Both the position numbers and the translations under genes were made by a program. DNA of 64,000 nucleotides, taken from positions 1,136,501 to 1,200,500 of the forward strand of contig NC_011420.2 of the NCBI RefSeq assembly GCF_000016185.1, read 5' to 3'. The DNA comes from Rhodospirillum centenum SW. GTDB lineage: Bacteria > Pseudomonadota > Alphaproteobacteria > Azospirillales > Azospirillaceae. Shown here piece after piece: positions 34,124 through 43,367 of the stretch (the stretch's first letter is position 1; each line of letters starts with the position of its first letter). Under the pieces are notes generated by a model. The model did not search any database, was not told the origin of the DNA, and worked only from the letters and a program-made list of their open reading frames with translations.

Positions 34124-35587
34124 ATGCCCGCCGCCTTCCTTCACGGCTCCGAGACCATCGAGATCAGCCGCGGCGCCCGCCCGGTCAAGCAGGTGAAGAG
34201 CGCCGTCATCGGCCTGGTCGGCACGGCGCCGATCCACCTGCTCGACGCGGCCAACCGCAAGCTCAACGAGCCCTTCCTGGTGCTCTCCGATACCGATGCC
34301 GGCAAGTACTGCGGCCCGCAGGTCGCGGGCTTCACCATCCCGCAGGCGCTGGATGCGGTCTTCGACCAGGGCCGCGGCACGGTCATCGTCATCAACGTCT
34401 TCGACCCGGCGGTGCACAAGGCTTCCGTCGCGGCCGAGGCGCTGACCTTCGCCGACAACGACAAGGCCATCCTGGCCAACGGCGCCGACAGCATCATCAG
34501 CGCCACGGTCAAGTCTGGCGACGGCGCCACGACCTACGTGGAGGGGACGGACTACACCATCGAGCGGGCGACCGGCGTCATCACCCGCCTGGAGGCCGGC
34601 TCGATCGCGGCCGGCGGCAGCGTCCAGGTGGACTACGACCACGCCGACGTGAGCCTGGTCACCCCGACCGAGATCATCGGCAGCGTCGATGTCGCCGGCA
34701 ACCGCCTCGGCATGCAGGGCTTCCTCAACTGCTACAACCGCTTCGGCTTCTTCCCGAAGGTCCTGATCGCGCCGGCCTACTGCACCCAGGTCTCGGTGGC
34801 TGCCGAGCTGGAGGTGCTGGCGGCGCAGGACAAGTGCCGCGCGGTAGCCCTGGTGGACGCGCCCATCGGCACCACCCGCGACCAGGCGCTGACCGGACGC
34901 GGGCCGGATGGCGCGATCAACTTCAACTTCAGCTCCGACCGCGTGGTCCTGTGCTATCCGCACCTGAAGGTCTACGACACGACGACCGGCGCCGAGCGGC
35001 TGGAGCCGTTCTCGCAGCGCCTGGCCGGCGTGATCGCCGCGACCGACGACGCCAACGGCTACTGGTTCAGCCCGTCCAACAAGGTCATCAAGGGCATCAC
35101 CGGCTCCGAGCTCGACCTGTCGGCGATGATCAACGACCCGACATCGGACGTGAACGTCCTCAACGAGGCCGGCATCGTCACCCTGTTCAACTCCTTCGGC
35201 ACCGGCCTGCGCACCTGGGGCAACCGCTCCTCGGCCTTCCCGGCGTCGACGGCGCAGACCAACTTCATCCAGACGCGCCGCACGGCCGACATGATCCACG
35301 AGAGCCTGGAGTACGCGATGCTCCAGTTCATCGACCAGCCGATCAACGACGCCCTGATCGACGCCATCAGCGAGACCGCCAACGGCTTCATCCGCGTGCT
35401 GATCGGTCGCGGCGCCCTGATCCAGGGGTCGCGGGTCGAGTGGCTGAAGGAGCGCAACCCCGACGTCGAGCTCGCCGCCGGGCACCTGACCTTTAGCATC
35501 ACCATGCTGCCGCCGCCGCCGGCCGAGCGCATCACGTTCGAGAGCTTCATCGACATCAGCCTGCTGTCCAACCTGCAGGCCGGCTAA
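34124..35587 (+). CDS. Tail sheath protein (Mu gpL-like)
   Basis: A 487-residue contractile tail sheath. N-terminal FLHGSETIEISRGARPVKQV and the C-terminal RVEWLKERNPDVELAAGHLT segment, followed by FSITMLPPPPAERITFE, are family hallmarks. It polymerises around the tube and contracts on infection, identifying the phage as a myovirus. Confidence 0.93.
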   Translation: MPAAFLHGSETIEISRGARPVKQVKSAVIGLVGTAPIHLLDAANRKLNEPFLVLSDTDAGKYCGPQVAGFTIPQALDAVFDQGRGTVIVINVFDPAVHKASVAAEALTFADNDKAILANGADSIISATVKSGDGATTYVEGTDYTIERATGVITRLEAGSIAAGGSVQVDYDHADVSLVTPTEIIGSVDVAGNRLGMQGFLNCYNRFGFFPKVLIAPAYCTQVSVAAELEVLAAQDKCRAVALVDAPIGTTRDQALTGRGPDGAINFNFSSDRVVLCYPHLKVYDTTTGAERLEPFSQRLAGVIAATDDANGYWFSPSNKVIKGITGSELDLSAMINDPTSDVNVLNEAGIVTLFNSFGTGLRTWGNRSSAFPASTAQTNFIQTRRTADMIHESLEYAMLQFIDQPINDALIDAISETANGFIRVLIGRGALIQGSRVEWLKERNPDVELAAGHLTFSITMLPPPPAERITFESFIDISLLSNLQAG

Positions 35588-35599
35588 GGGAGAGGCCGC

Positions 35600-36121
35600 A
35601 TGCCCATCCAGGTCAACAAGATCTTCAACGCCAACATCTACCTCGACGGCACGAACAACCTGATCGGCCGCGCCGCCGAGGTCACGCTGCCCGAGATCAG
35701 CGTCGCCACCTCCGAGCACTCCGGCCTCGGCATGGTCGGCACGCTGGAGCTGCCGGCCGGCCTGCAGGCCATGACGCTGCAGATCAAGTGGTCCGGCTTC
35801 TATGCCGATCACATGAAGGCCGGCGCCAACCCGTTCAAGGCGCACAAGTTCCAGGTGCGTGGCTCGGTCGAGACCTACGGCGCCGAAGGGCGCGTGGCCG
35901 AGGCCCCGGTGGTCTGGCACATCACGGCGAGCTGGAAGAAGGCCGCGCTCGGCGGCGTCAAGCCGAAAGAGGCGGCCGAGTTCGAGGACGAGCTCGCGGC
36001 CACCTACGTCAAGGTCGTCCACGACGGCAAGGAGCTGCTCGAAGTCGACGTGCTCCAGAACATCTGGCGCGCCGCCGGCGAGGACGTCCTCGCCAACTAC
36101 CGCAAGAACATCGGAGGCTGA
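35600..36121 (+). CDS. Major tail tube protein (Mu gpM / P2 FII-like)
   Basis: A 173-residue tube protein with LIGRAAEVTLPEISVATSEH, KWSGFYADHM and VLQNIWRAAGEDVLANYRKN. It forms the inner tube. It directly follows the sheath gene. Confidence 0.9.
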   Translation: MPIQVNKIFNANIYLDGTNNLIGRAAEVTLPEISVATSEHSGLGMVGTLELPAGLQAMTLQIKWSGFYADHMKAGANPFKAHKFQVRGSVETYGAEGRVAEAPVVWHITASWKKAALGGVKPKEAAEFEDELAATYVKVVHDGKELLEVDVLQNIWRAAGEDVLANYRKNIGG

Positions 36122-36127
36122 TAGGCC

Positions 36128-36537
36128 ATGAGCGAGAAGAAGACCCGCGAGATCACCCTGCCGAGCGGCGCCGTCGCGTCCATCCGCGAGGGCAAGGGCC
36201 GCGACCTGCTGGCTGCCACCCGCGCCGCCGGCGGCCCCAACGACCCCATGAAGATCGCCTTCGGCCTGATCGCCGCCCTGGTGACCATCGACGGCCGCGG
36301 CCTGGTGATCGAGGACGTCGAGGACATGGATCTCGCCGACGTCTTCAAGCTGCAGGGCGAAGTCATGGGAAACGGCGTGTCCTTACCCGCCAGCACTTTG
36401 CCCAGCTGAAGGCCGAGGGGGTCATCAGCCACGGCGAGCTGATGGAGATGTCGTGGGAAGAGGTGCTGGCGGAGGTGGACGACTACGCCGACTACGTGCG
36501 GCGCAAGAATGAGGCGATGAGGCGGGAGGGGGCTTAG
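36128..36537 (+). CDS. Tail assembly chaperone, gp41 and -1 frameshift product gp41-gp42
   Basis: The zero frame encodes a 93-residue protein ending at 36409. The sequence ATG GGA AAC at 36365-36373 contains the slippery heptamer GGGAAAC (36367-36373) in the correct X XXY YYZ phase. A -1 slip continues as ...GKRRVLTRQHFAQLKAEG to a stop at 36537, giving a fusion of about 136 residues (36128-36373 joined to 36373-36537). The second frame has no convincing start of its own. Such paired products bind tape measure in long-tailed phages. Confidence 0.85.
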
Positions 36538-36773
36538 TCCTTCTTCGCCTTCTCGGCCTCGATCCGGGCCACCTCCTCCCGGAACATGCGGGGCGTGTCG
36601 CGCAGGGTGCGCAGGATGCCGAGCGGCCAGCCCGCCACCTCCTTCGCCACGCCCCAGGCAAGCAGGAGGAGCTCCCGCACCGTCACGCTGACGGCCGCCA
36701 GGATGGTCAGCACGGCCGCGATGCCGGCGCCGATGCCGAAGGCGATGAAGAAGGGGGCGAGAAAGCCGATCAT
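36534..36773 (-). CDS. Small antisense membrane protein in the tail operon
   Basis: A 79-residue frame opposite the tail operon. It begins MIGFLAPFFIAFGIGAGIAA, with two probable membrane segments and a charged C-terminal helix (FREEVARIEAEKAKKD). It neatly fills the 254-bp gap between the chaperone stop and the tape-measure start. It is not recognised. An exclusion or lysogenic-conversion role is possible but speculative. Confidence 0.5.
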   Translation of the reverse strand: MIGFLAPFFIAFGIGAGIAAVLTILAAVSVTVRELLLLAWGVAKEVAGWPLGILRTLRDTPRMFREEVARIEAEKAKKD

Positions 36774-36791
36774 CGGTAGAGGATAGGGCCT

Positions 36792-39482
36792 GTGGACAAT
36801 CTCTTCAACATGGCGGTGATCATCTCGGCGATCGACCGCGCGTCCGGCCCCATCCGCCGCGTCGGCCAGTCCCTGGGCGATCTCACCGAGCGAGCCCAGC
36901 GGATGGCGGAGTTCGGCCAGCAGATGACGGTGGCCGGGGCGCTGACCCAGGGCGCCGCCAACCAGATGACCGGCGCGCTCGGCAAGGTCATCAACCCGGC
37001 CATCCAGTTCGAGAGCACGATGGCCGACGTGAAGCGGGTCGTGAACTTCGACACGCCCGAGGCCTTCGCCCAGATGGGCGACGACATCCTGGCCATGTCG
37101 ACCCGCATCCCCATGGCCGCCTCGGGCCTCGGCGACATCGTGGCCGCCGCCGGTCAGGCCGGCATCGCCCGCCACGAGCTGCTGCAGTTCGCCGAGGATG
37201 CCGCCAAGATGGGTGTCGCCTTCGACATGAGCGGCGCCGAAGCCGGCGCGGCGATGACCGGCCTGCGCACCATCTTCGCGCTGACGCAGGACCAGGTCGT
37301 CAGCCTGGGTGACGGCATCAACCACCTGGCCAACAACATGGACGCGACCGCGTCCGGCCTGCTCAACATCATGAACCGCGCCGGCTCGACGGCCAAGCTG
37401 ATCGGCCTGACGGGCGAGCAGACGGCGGCCCTGGGCGCTGCCTTCCTGGCCCTGAAGACGCCACCCGAGGTCGCGGCGACTGGCATGAACGCACTGTTCA
37501 ACAAGCTGGCCACGGCCGACAAGCAGGGCAAGAGGTTCCAGGAGGCGCTGAGCGGCATCGGCATGAGCGCAGAGCAGTTGAAGGGCGCGCTGGCCGAGGA
37601 CGCCCAGGGCGCGCTGCTCGACTTCCTCGGCGCCGTCCAGCAGTCGGACGACGTCATGGGCACCCTGACCGACCTGTTCGGCGCAGAGTATGCCGACGAC
37701 ATGGCCAAGCTGGTCGGTTCCCTCGACACCTACCGCGGCGCTGTCGGCCTGGTGGCGCAGGAGACCGCCTACGCCGGCTCGATGCAGGCCGAGTATCAGG
37801 CGCGCTCGGAGACCACCGAGAACGCCCTGCAGCTCATGAACAACGTCATGAACCGGCTGGGCGTGACGCTCGGCAACCTGGTGCTGCCCACCCTCAACGA
37901 GGGCCTGCTGGTGCTGCAGGATCTCGGCAACGCCATGACGGACTTCGCCAAGGCCAACCCCACCCTGTTCAAGGTGGCGCTCGGGTTCTTCGGCATCCTG
38001 GCCGTGGCCCTGGCCATCGTGGCGCCGATCCTGTCGGTGGTCGGTGGCCTGGTCATGATGGGGTCCTACGGCCTGATGGGCGTGGCCAAGCTCGGCGCCG
38101 GCCTGAAGTGGCTGCGCGGGCAGTTCCTGCGCGTCCTGCCAGCCGTGCGCGCGCTCGCCGCCAACATCTGGCGCCTGGCCGTCCAGGGCGCCGCCCGCTT
38201 CTCCGTCGGCATCGCCCGCATGGCAGCCTCACTGGTGACCGGCCTGGTGCCGGCCCTGGGGTCGGCCGTCGCCGGCGCCTGGGCGTTCACGGCCGCCCTG
38301 CTCGCCAACCCCATCACCTGGGTCGTGCTGGCGCTGGCGGCCGCGGCGGCCGTCGTCTACGCCTACTGGGAGCCCATCAAGGCCTTCTTCCAGGGGCTTT
38401 GGCAGGGCATTGAAGCCGCCTTCAAGCCGGTGCTGGCGAGCCTTGAGGGGGCCTTCGCGCCGGTCGGCGCGGCCTTCGCTGCCGCCTTTGCACCCTTCGC
38501 GCCGCTGCTCGACGTGGTCAGCGCCGCCTTCGACCGCGTGGTCGGGTGGGTGCGCGGGTTCCTGGAGCCCCTGGGGTTCGCCCAGTCGGAGCTCGACGGC
38601 GTGCGCTCGGCCGGAGCGTCGGTCGGTGAGGTCATCGGCGGTGTCCTGGCGACCAGCCTGCAGGTCGCCCTGCTGCCCCTGCGCCTGGTCATCGGCGCGG
38701 TGACCGAGCTCTTCAACGCCCTGGCCGCGGTCGGCGGCTGGCTGATGGGCCAGTGGCAGGAGGTCGTCGCGGCCTTCGACCAGGGCCTCATCCAGGGGCT
38801 CGTGACCGTCTTCGGCAAGGTCAATCCGGTGGGCTGGCTGGCCTCCGGCTTCTCCGGCCTGACCGACTACCTGCTCGGCATCGACCTGTCGTCGGCCGGC
38901 GCCAACATCGTCAACACCATCTGGGAGGGCATGAAGTCGGTGGCCTCCAAGCCGGCCGAGGCGATCAAGGAAATCGTCGGCCAGGTGCGCGAGTATCTGC
39001 CGTTCTCGCCGGCCAAGGTGGGGCCGCTCTCGGACCTCGACCGCATCAAGCTGGTGGAGACCGTGGCCGACAGCGTCCGGCCCGAGCCGCTGGTCAACGC
39101 CATGCGCACCACGGCCGCCGCCGGCATGGCCGCGCTCACCATGGCCGGGGCGCCGGCTGCCGCCACCGAGCTGCCGCCGGCGGTGCAGGAGGTCCAGCGG
39201 GTGGCCGGCCAGGTGGCCGGGCTCGGCCCCGTCGCGCAGGCGTCCTTCGCCCCGGTGGTGGCGGCGCCGCAGGTGGCCGACGTTCCGGCGCCGGCCGCGG
39301 CGGGCGGCCCGGTCAACATCTCGTTCGCCATCACGGTCGAGGGCAACGCCACGGCCGAGACGGTCGAGGCCCTGGAAGAGCGGCTGCAGCGCTGGGTGCG
39401 CGAGAACGGCCCCCTCCTGGCGCGCGCCGTCGGCCGCGAGCAGACGCGGGCAGGGCGCATGGACTTCGGGGAGGGTGGCTGA
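36792..39482 (+). CDS. Tail tape measure protein
   Basis: An 896-residue tape-measure protein of the TP901 type. The N-terminal region is helical (SAIDRASGPIRRVGQSLGDL and a FESTMADVKRVVNF segment), hydrophobic segments lie around residues 395-530, and an alanine-rich C-terminus follows. The start is GTG. It sets tail length and passes DNA to the host. Confidence 0.92.
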   Translation: MDNLFNMAVIISAIDRASGPIRRVGQSLGDLTERAQRMAEFGQQMTVAGALTQGAANQMTGALGKVINPAIQFESTMADVKRVVNFDTPEAFAQMGDDILAMSTRIPMAASGLGDIVAAAGQAGIARHELLQFAEDAAKMGVAFDMSGAEAGAAMTGLRTIFALTQDQVVSLGDGINHLANNMDATASGLLNIMNRAGSTAKLIGLTGEQTAALGAAFLALKTPPEVAATGMNALFNKLATADKQGKRFQEALSGIGMSAEQLKGALAEDAQGALLDFLGAVQQSDDVMGTLTDLFGAEYADDMAKLVGSLDTYRGAVGLVAQETAYAGSMQAEYQARSETTENALQLMNNVMNRLGVTLGNLVLPTLNEGLLVLQDLGNAMTDFAKANPTLFKVALGFFGILAVALAIVAPILSVVGGLVMMGSYGLMGVAKLGAGLKWLRGQFLRVLPAVRALAANIWRLAVQGAARFSVGIARMAASLVTGLVPALGSAVAGAWAFTAALLANPITWVVLALAAAAAVVYAYWEPIKAFFQGLWQGIEAAFKPVLASLEGAFAPVGAAFAAAFAPFAPLLDVVSAAFDRVVGWVRGFLEPLGFAQSELDGVRSAGASVGEVIGGVLATSLQVALLPLRLVIGAVTELFNALAAVGGWLMGQWQEVVAAFDQGLIQGLVTVFGKVNPVGWLASGFSGLTDYLLGIDLSSAGANIVNTIWEGMKSVASKPAEAIKEIVGQVREYLPFSPAKVGPLSDLDRIKLVETVADSVRPEPLVNAMRTTAAAGMAALTMAGAPAAATELPPAVQEVQRVAGQVAGLGPVAQASFAPVVAAPQVADVPAPAAAGGPVNISFAITVEGNATAETVEALEERLQRWVRENGPLLARAVGREQTRAGRMDFGEGG

Positions 39483-39913
39483 TGTTTCTCATGCTGGGGG
39501 CTGTGCGCCTCGATGTCCTGACCGTGCGCGGTCTGCAGATCAGCGACGGCTGGACCTACGCCGAGCATGCCGTGGTCGAGGGCCGGCCGAAGCTCCAGTT
39601 CACCGGCGCCAAGCTGCGGGACGCCAGCATCGACTTCCGCCTGCGCCGCGACTGGGGCGATCCCGAGGTGCTGCTCGATCAGCTGCGCACCCTGGCGGAG
39701 GCCGGCGAGGCGCAACTGCTGCAGCGGGGCGACGGGCGGCTGATCGGCCTGTTCGTGATCACCGGCCTGACCGACAGCCCCAAGTGGTCGATCTCCAACG
39801 GCCGGCCGGTCGAGGTCGAGGCGTCGATGACCCTCAAGGAGTACGTGCCCGAGGACGGGCAGCGGCCGGCGCCGGTGGCGGTGGTCGGCTCGGCCATGGC
39901 CAGGCGCGGGTGA
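39482..39913 (+). CDS. Tail protein gpU-like (P2 GpU family)
   Basis: A 143-residue protein (MFLMLGAVRLDVLTVRGLQI, KLQFTGAKLRDASIDFRLRR, MTLKEYVPED), matching the P2 gpU/phage tail protein family and the order U-X-D after tape measure. Confidence 0.85.
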   Translation: MFLMLGAVRLDVLTVRGLQISDGWTYAEHAVVEGRPKLQFTGAKLRDASIDFRLRRDWGDPEVLLDQLRTLAEAGEAQLLQRGDGRLIGLFVITGLTDSPKWSISNGRPVEVEASMTLKEYVPEDGQRPAPVAVVGSAMARRG

Positions 39914-39921
39914 GGTGACGC

Positions 39922-40137
39922 ATGGACTACCTGGAGCACATCACTCAGGAGGGCGAGCGCTGGGACGCCATCAGCTGGCGCTACTACGGCGACCCGCACC
40001 GCTACGAGGAGATCATCAAGGCGAACCCCGAGGTGCCGATCGCCCGCGTCCTGCCGTCAGGCCTGGTGCTGCGCATCCCCCTGATCGAGGTCGACCAGCT
40101 GGTGCCGGCCGACGACCTGCCGCCGTGGAAGAGGTAG
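39922..40137 (+). CDS. Tail protein X (LysM-like)
   Basis: A 71-residue P2 gpX-type protein. The LysM-like pattern GERWDAISWRYYGDPHRYEE then IIKANPEV is clear. It connects tail tube and hub. Confidence 0.88.
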   Translation: MDYLEHITQEGERWDAISWRYYGDPHRYEEIIKANPEVPIARVLPSGLVLRIPLIEVDQLVPADDLPPWKR

Positions 40138-40140
40138 CCG

Positions 40141-41127
40141 ATGGCCACTCTGGTCAAGCAGCCAGCCTGGCGCCTTGTCTATGCCGGCAAGGACATCACC
40201 GGCGACATCATGGAGCAGGTCGTCTCGGTGGCCTACACCGACCACGTCCACGGCAAGTCCGACGAGATGGAGGTCACGATCGAGGACCGCACCGGCCGCT
40301 GGCGCGGTGGATGGTATCCGGCGAAGGGTGACGAGGCCGAGTTGTGGATCGGCTACGCCCGCGGCCTGATGATGCCCTGCGGCAAGTTCCGCGTCGACGA
40401 GGTCGAGTTCTCCGGCCCGCCCGACATCATCGTCCTGCGCTGCCTCGCCGCCTCGATCACTCAGGACTTGCGGACCAAGAAGAGCCGGGCCTTCGAGGCG
40501 CAGACCCTCAAGGCGATCGCCGAGACGGTCGCCGGCGAGCACGGCCTGGCGCTGGTGGGCGAGGTCGTCGACATCGCCTTCGACCGCATCAGCCAGGACG
40601 ACGAGACGGACCTCGCCTTCCTCAAGCGCCTGGCCGAGGACTACGGCCACTCCTTCACGGTGCGCGGCGAGAACCTGGTCTTCGCCAAGGTCGAGGAGCT
40701 GCGCGGCGGCAAGGTCGTCGCGGCCCTGGCCAGGGGCGACCTGCAGGACTACAGCCTGCGCGACAAGGCGCGGGACGTCTACCGGGCCTGCGAGGTCAGC
40801 TACCAGGACCCGCAGACCAAGGAGTTGATCACCCATACCGTCGAGGCCGAGGGTGTGGAGTCTGGTGACACCCTGAAGCGCAAGGTGCGCGTCGAGAACG
40901 CGAGTCAGGCCGAAGCCAAGGCGAAGGCGCTGCTCGACAAGGAGAACCGCCTCCAGCTCGCCGGCAGCCTGACGGTGTCGGGCATGCCCCACCTGGTGGC
41001 CGGCGTCAACCTCGCGCTCACCGACCTCGGCCGGCTGTCCGGCGTCTATCACATCACCCGCTCGACCCACTCCGTCGAGCGCGGCCGCGGCTACACCACC
41101 GACGTGGAGATCGAGCGTGTATCGTAG
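40141..41127 (+). CDS. Baseplate hub protein (P2 gpD / Mu gp44-like)
   Basis: A 328-residue late-control-D-family hub protein. Key segments are AWRLVYAGKDITGDIMEQVV, DEMEVTIEDRTGRWRGGWYP and ASITQDLRTKKSRAFEAQTL. It forms the trimeric hub of the baseplate. Its end overlaps the spike gene by 11 bp. Confidence 0.9.
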   Translation: MATLVKQPAWRLVYAGKDITGDIMEQVVSVAYTDHVHGKSDEMEVTIEDRTGRWRGGWYPAKGDEAELWIGYARGLMMPCGKFRVDEVEFSGPPDIIVLRCLAASITQDLRTKKSRAFEAQTLKAIAETVAGEHGLALVGEVVDIAFDRISQDDETDLAFLKRLAEDYGHSFTVRGENLVFAKVEELRGGKVVAALARGDLQDYSLRDKARDVYRACEVSYQDPQTKELITHTVEAEGVESGDTLKRKVRVENASQAEAKAKALLDKENRLQLAGSLTVSGMPHLVAGVNLALTDLGRLSGVYHITRSTHSVERGRGYTTDVEIERVS

Positions 41128-41545
41128 GGGCATCGTCACCCAGACCGACCCGGCGACCTGCCGGGTCAAGGTCCGCTTCCCCGACCGGGACAACGTCGAG
41201 AGCTGGTGGCTCGAGGTCGGGCAGCCCAAGACCCACCACGACCAGGTCTACTGGATGCCGGACGTCGGCGAGCACGTGGCCTGCCTGATGGACGAGCACG
41301 GCGAGGCCGGCGTGGTGCTGTGCGCCATCTACTCCAGCGCCGACCGCCCGCCGGTGGCCAGCCAGGACAAGCTGCACATCGTGACCAAGGACGGGGCCGT
41401 CATCGAGCACGACCGCGCCGAGCACCGCCTGCTGATCGACCTGACCGCCAGCGCCGGCACGATCCACCTGAAGACCGGCGGGTCCGAGATCATCATGACG
41501 CCAGACGGCATTATCCTGCTCGGCACCCGCATCGACATCAACTAA
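41117..41545 (+). CDS. Baseplate spike protein (P2 gpV / Mu gp45-like)
   Basis: A 142-residue spike protein starting at GTG. An OB-fold opens it (VTQTDPATCRVKVRFPDRDN), followed by a beta-prism-like C-terminus with repeated short strands (TIHLKTGGSEIIMTPDGIIL). It pierces the outer membrane. Confidence 0.9.
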   Translation: MYRRGIVTQTDPATCRVKVRFPDRDNVESWWLEVGQPKTHHDQVYWMPDVGEHVACLMDEHGEAGVVLCAIYSSADRPPVASQDKLHIVTKDGAVIEHDRAEHRLLIDLTASAGTIHLKTGGSEIIMTPDGIILLGTRIDIN

Positions 41546-41554
41546 GGTCCGCCC

Positions 41555-41845
41555 ATGCCCGCCGTCACCCGCCTCGGAGACATCTGCACCGGCCACGGCT
41601 GCTGGCCGCCGCGCCCCTCGGCCTCGGCTAGCCCCGACGTCTTCGTCAACGGCATCGCCGTGCACCGCCAGGGAGACGCCTGGGCGGCCCATACCTGCCC
41701 CTCGATCCCGGAAACGCACGCGAGTGTCTTGGCGGCGGGGTCTTCTTCGGTGTACGTTAACGGTCGCCAGATCGGGCGCATCGGCGACCCCGTCGCCTGC
41801 GGGTCCTCCGTCGCCACTGGCTCCCCCAACGTCTTCGCCGGGTAG
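41555..41845 (+). CDS. PAAR-domain spike tip protein
   Basis: A 96-residue PAAR protein. It has repeated glycine-rich strands with metal-binding His/Cys (VTRLGDICTGHGCWPPRPSA, VNGIAVHRQGDAWAAHTC, GRIGDPVACGS). It sharpens the gpV spike tip. A separate PAAR tip is not part of classical Mu. Confidence 0.9.
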   Translation: MPAVTRLGDICTGHGCWPPRPSASASPDVFVNGIAVHRQGDAWAAHTCPSIPETHASVLAAGSSSVYVNGRQIGRIGDPVACGSSVATGSPNVFAG

Positions 41846-41848
41846 CTC

Positions 41849-41866
41849 CCCGGAAGTACTTCCGGG
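41849..41866. promoter_or_regulatory. 18-bp palindrome 3, candidate late activator site (baseplate operon)
   Basis: CCCGGAA-GTAC-TTCCGGG, the third copy with identical arms. It lies between the PAAR and gpW-like genes, roughly where Mu promoter PP controls tail genes. An imperfect hairpin (41872-41901) follows and abuts the next ATG. Confidence 0.7.
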
Positions 41867-41901
41867 CATTTGCGGGACAGGGCCTCCCATACCCTTCCCG
41901 C

Positions 41902-42264
41902 ATGATCCCACGTCACCAGGACATAAGGGCTGTCTACTGGCAGCCGCGCCTCGGCGCAGGAGGTCAGGTCGTCGAGGACCTGGCCGACATCGCCCAGTGC
42001 ATCGCCATCATCCTGCTGACGCCCAAGGGCAGCGACCCGCACCGCCCCGAGTTCGCCTCCGACTGCTGGAAGTACATCGACTGGCCGGTCGACCAGGCCG
42101 TGCCCCACCTGGTGCGCGAGGCCGTCCTGGCCATCGAGCGGTGGGAGCCGCGGGTCATCCTGGTCGGGGTGGAGCCCGTCATCGAGAACGCCCGGATCAC
42201 CCTGCGCGTGACCTGGCGCCTGGCGGCTGACGCGGCGCCGCAGGTGACGGAGGTGGCGCTGTGA
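41902..42264 (+). CDS. Baseplate wedge protein gpW/gp25-like (Mu gp46)
   Basis: A 120-residue GPW_gp25-family protein: QVVEDLADIAQCIAIILLTP then GSDPHRPEFASDCWKYIDWP are diagnostic. It is a lysozyme-like wedge component. It overlaps gpJ by 4 bp. Confidence 0.9.
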   Translation: MIPRHQDIRAVYWQPRLGAGGQVVEDLADIAQCIAIILLTPKGSDPHRPEFASDCWKYIDWPVDQAVPHLVREAVLAIERWEPRVILVGVEPVIENARITLRVTWRLAADAAPQVTEVAL

Positions 42265-43367
42265 CCGGCCTTCCCGAGCCCGACTTCATCGCCCGCGACC
42301 CCGTCGCCGTCACGTCCGAGCTGATCGCCATCTACGAGGCGATGACCGGCCGCACCCTGCAGCCGGCGCAGGTCGAGCGGCTCATCATCGACCTCATTGC
42401 CTATTCCGAGACGCTCGTACGCATCGGCATCCAGGAGGCCGCCAAGCAGAACCTGGTCGCCTACTCGCGCGGTGCGAACCTCGACCACCACGGCGCGCTG
42501 CTCGGCGTCTCACGCCTGCCGGCCAAGGCCGCGGCAACCACACTGGAGTTCACCCTGTCGGCCGCGCAGGCCGGTGACGTGGCCATCCCCAAGGGGACGC
42601 GCGTGAAGGCCAAAGACGGCGCCGTCGTCTTCGCGACCAGCGAGCGCCTGGTCATCCCGGCGGGCACCCTGGCGGGCAGCGTCCCGGCCGCCGCCGGCGA
42701 GCTCGGCGAGACCGGCAACGGCTACCTTCCGGGCGAGGTCGCCACGCTCATGGACCCCATCGCCGGCGTCGCCGCCGCCGCCAACACCGCGACCACCTAC
42801 GGCGGTGCGCCTGTCGAGGACGACGAGCGCCTGCGCCAGCGCGTCCAGGAGGCGCCGGAGCGCTTCTCGGTGGCCGGCCCCGGCGGGGCTTACCGCTGGC
42901 ACGCCATGACCTCGCACCAGTCCCTGGTCGATGCCGCCGTGGTCAGCCCGACCCCCGGCGTCGTCCAGGTCTACCCGCTGGGCAAGGACGGCATCCCGGC
43001 GCCGGAGATCCTCGACGTCGTGCTCGCGGCCTTGAACGACGACAAGGTCCGGCCGCTGACCGACTTGGTCCAGGTCCTGCCGCCGACCGAGGTCGCCTAC
43101 ACCATCGACGCCACCCTCACGCTGCTGCGCGGCGCCGACCAGGTGAGCGTCGAGGCGGCGGCCCGCAAGGCTGCCGAGGCCTACGCCGCCGGCCGTCGCG
43201 GCGGCCTGGGACGTGACCTCATCCACAGCCAGATCATCGCCGCCCTGTCCGTTCCCGGCGTCTACAAGGTGCAGGTCAACGCCCCGGCCGAGCGGGTGGT
43301 CGACGGCTACGAGTGGGCCAACTGCACCTCGATCGCCCTGAGCTTCGGAGGCGCGGTCGATGGCTGA
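42261..43367 (+). CDS. Baseplate protein J (Mu gp47-like)
   Basis: A 368-residue baseplate J protein starting at GTG. IDLIAYSETLVRIGIQEAAK, LDHHGALLGVSRLPAKAAAT and VSPTPGVVQVYPLGKDG are typical. It forms wedges with gpW and gpI. Confidence 0.92.
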   Translation: MTGLPEPDFIARDPVAVTSELIAIYEAMTGRTLQPAQVERLIIDLIAYSETLVRIGIQEAAKQNLVAYSRGANLDHHGALLGVSRLPAKAAATTLEFTLSAAQAGDVAIPKGTRVKAKDGAVVFATSERLVIPAGTLAGSVPAAAGELGETGNGYLPGEVATLMDPIAGVAAAANTATTYGGAPVEDDERLRQRVQEAPERFSVAGPGGAYRWHAMTSHQSLVDAAVVSPTPGVVQVYPLGKDGIPAPEILDVVLAALNDDKVRPLTDLVQVLPPTEVAYTIDATLTLLRGADQVSVEAAARKAAEAYAAGRRGGLGRDLIHSQIIAALSVPGVYKVQVNAPAERVVDGYEWANCTSIALSFGGAVDG

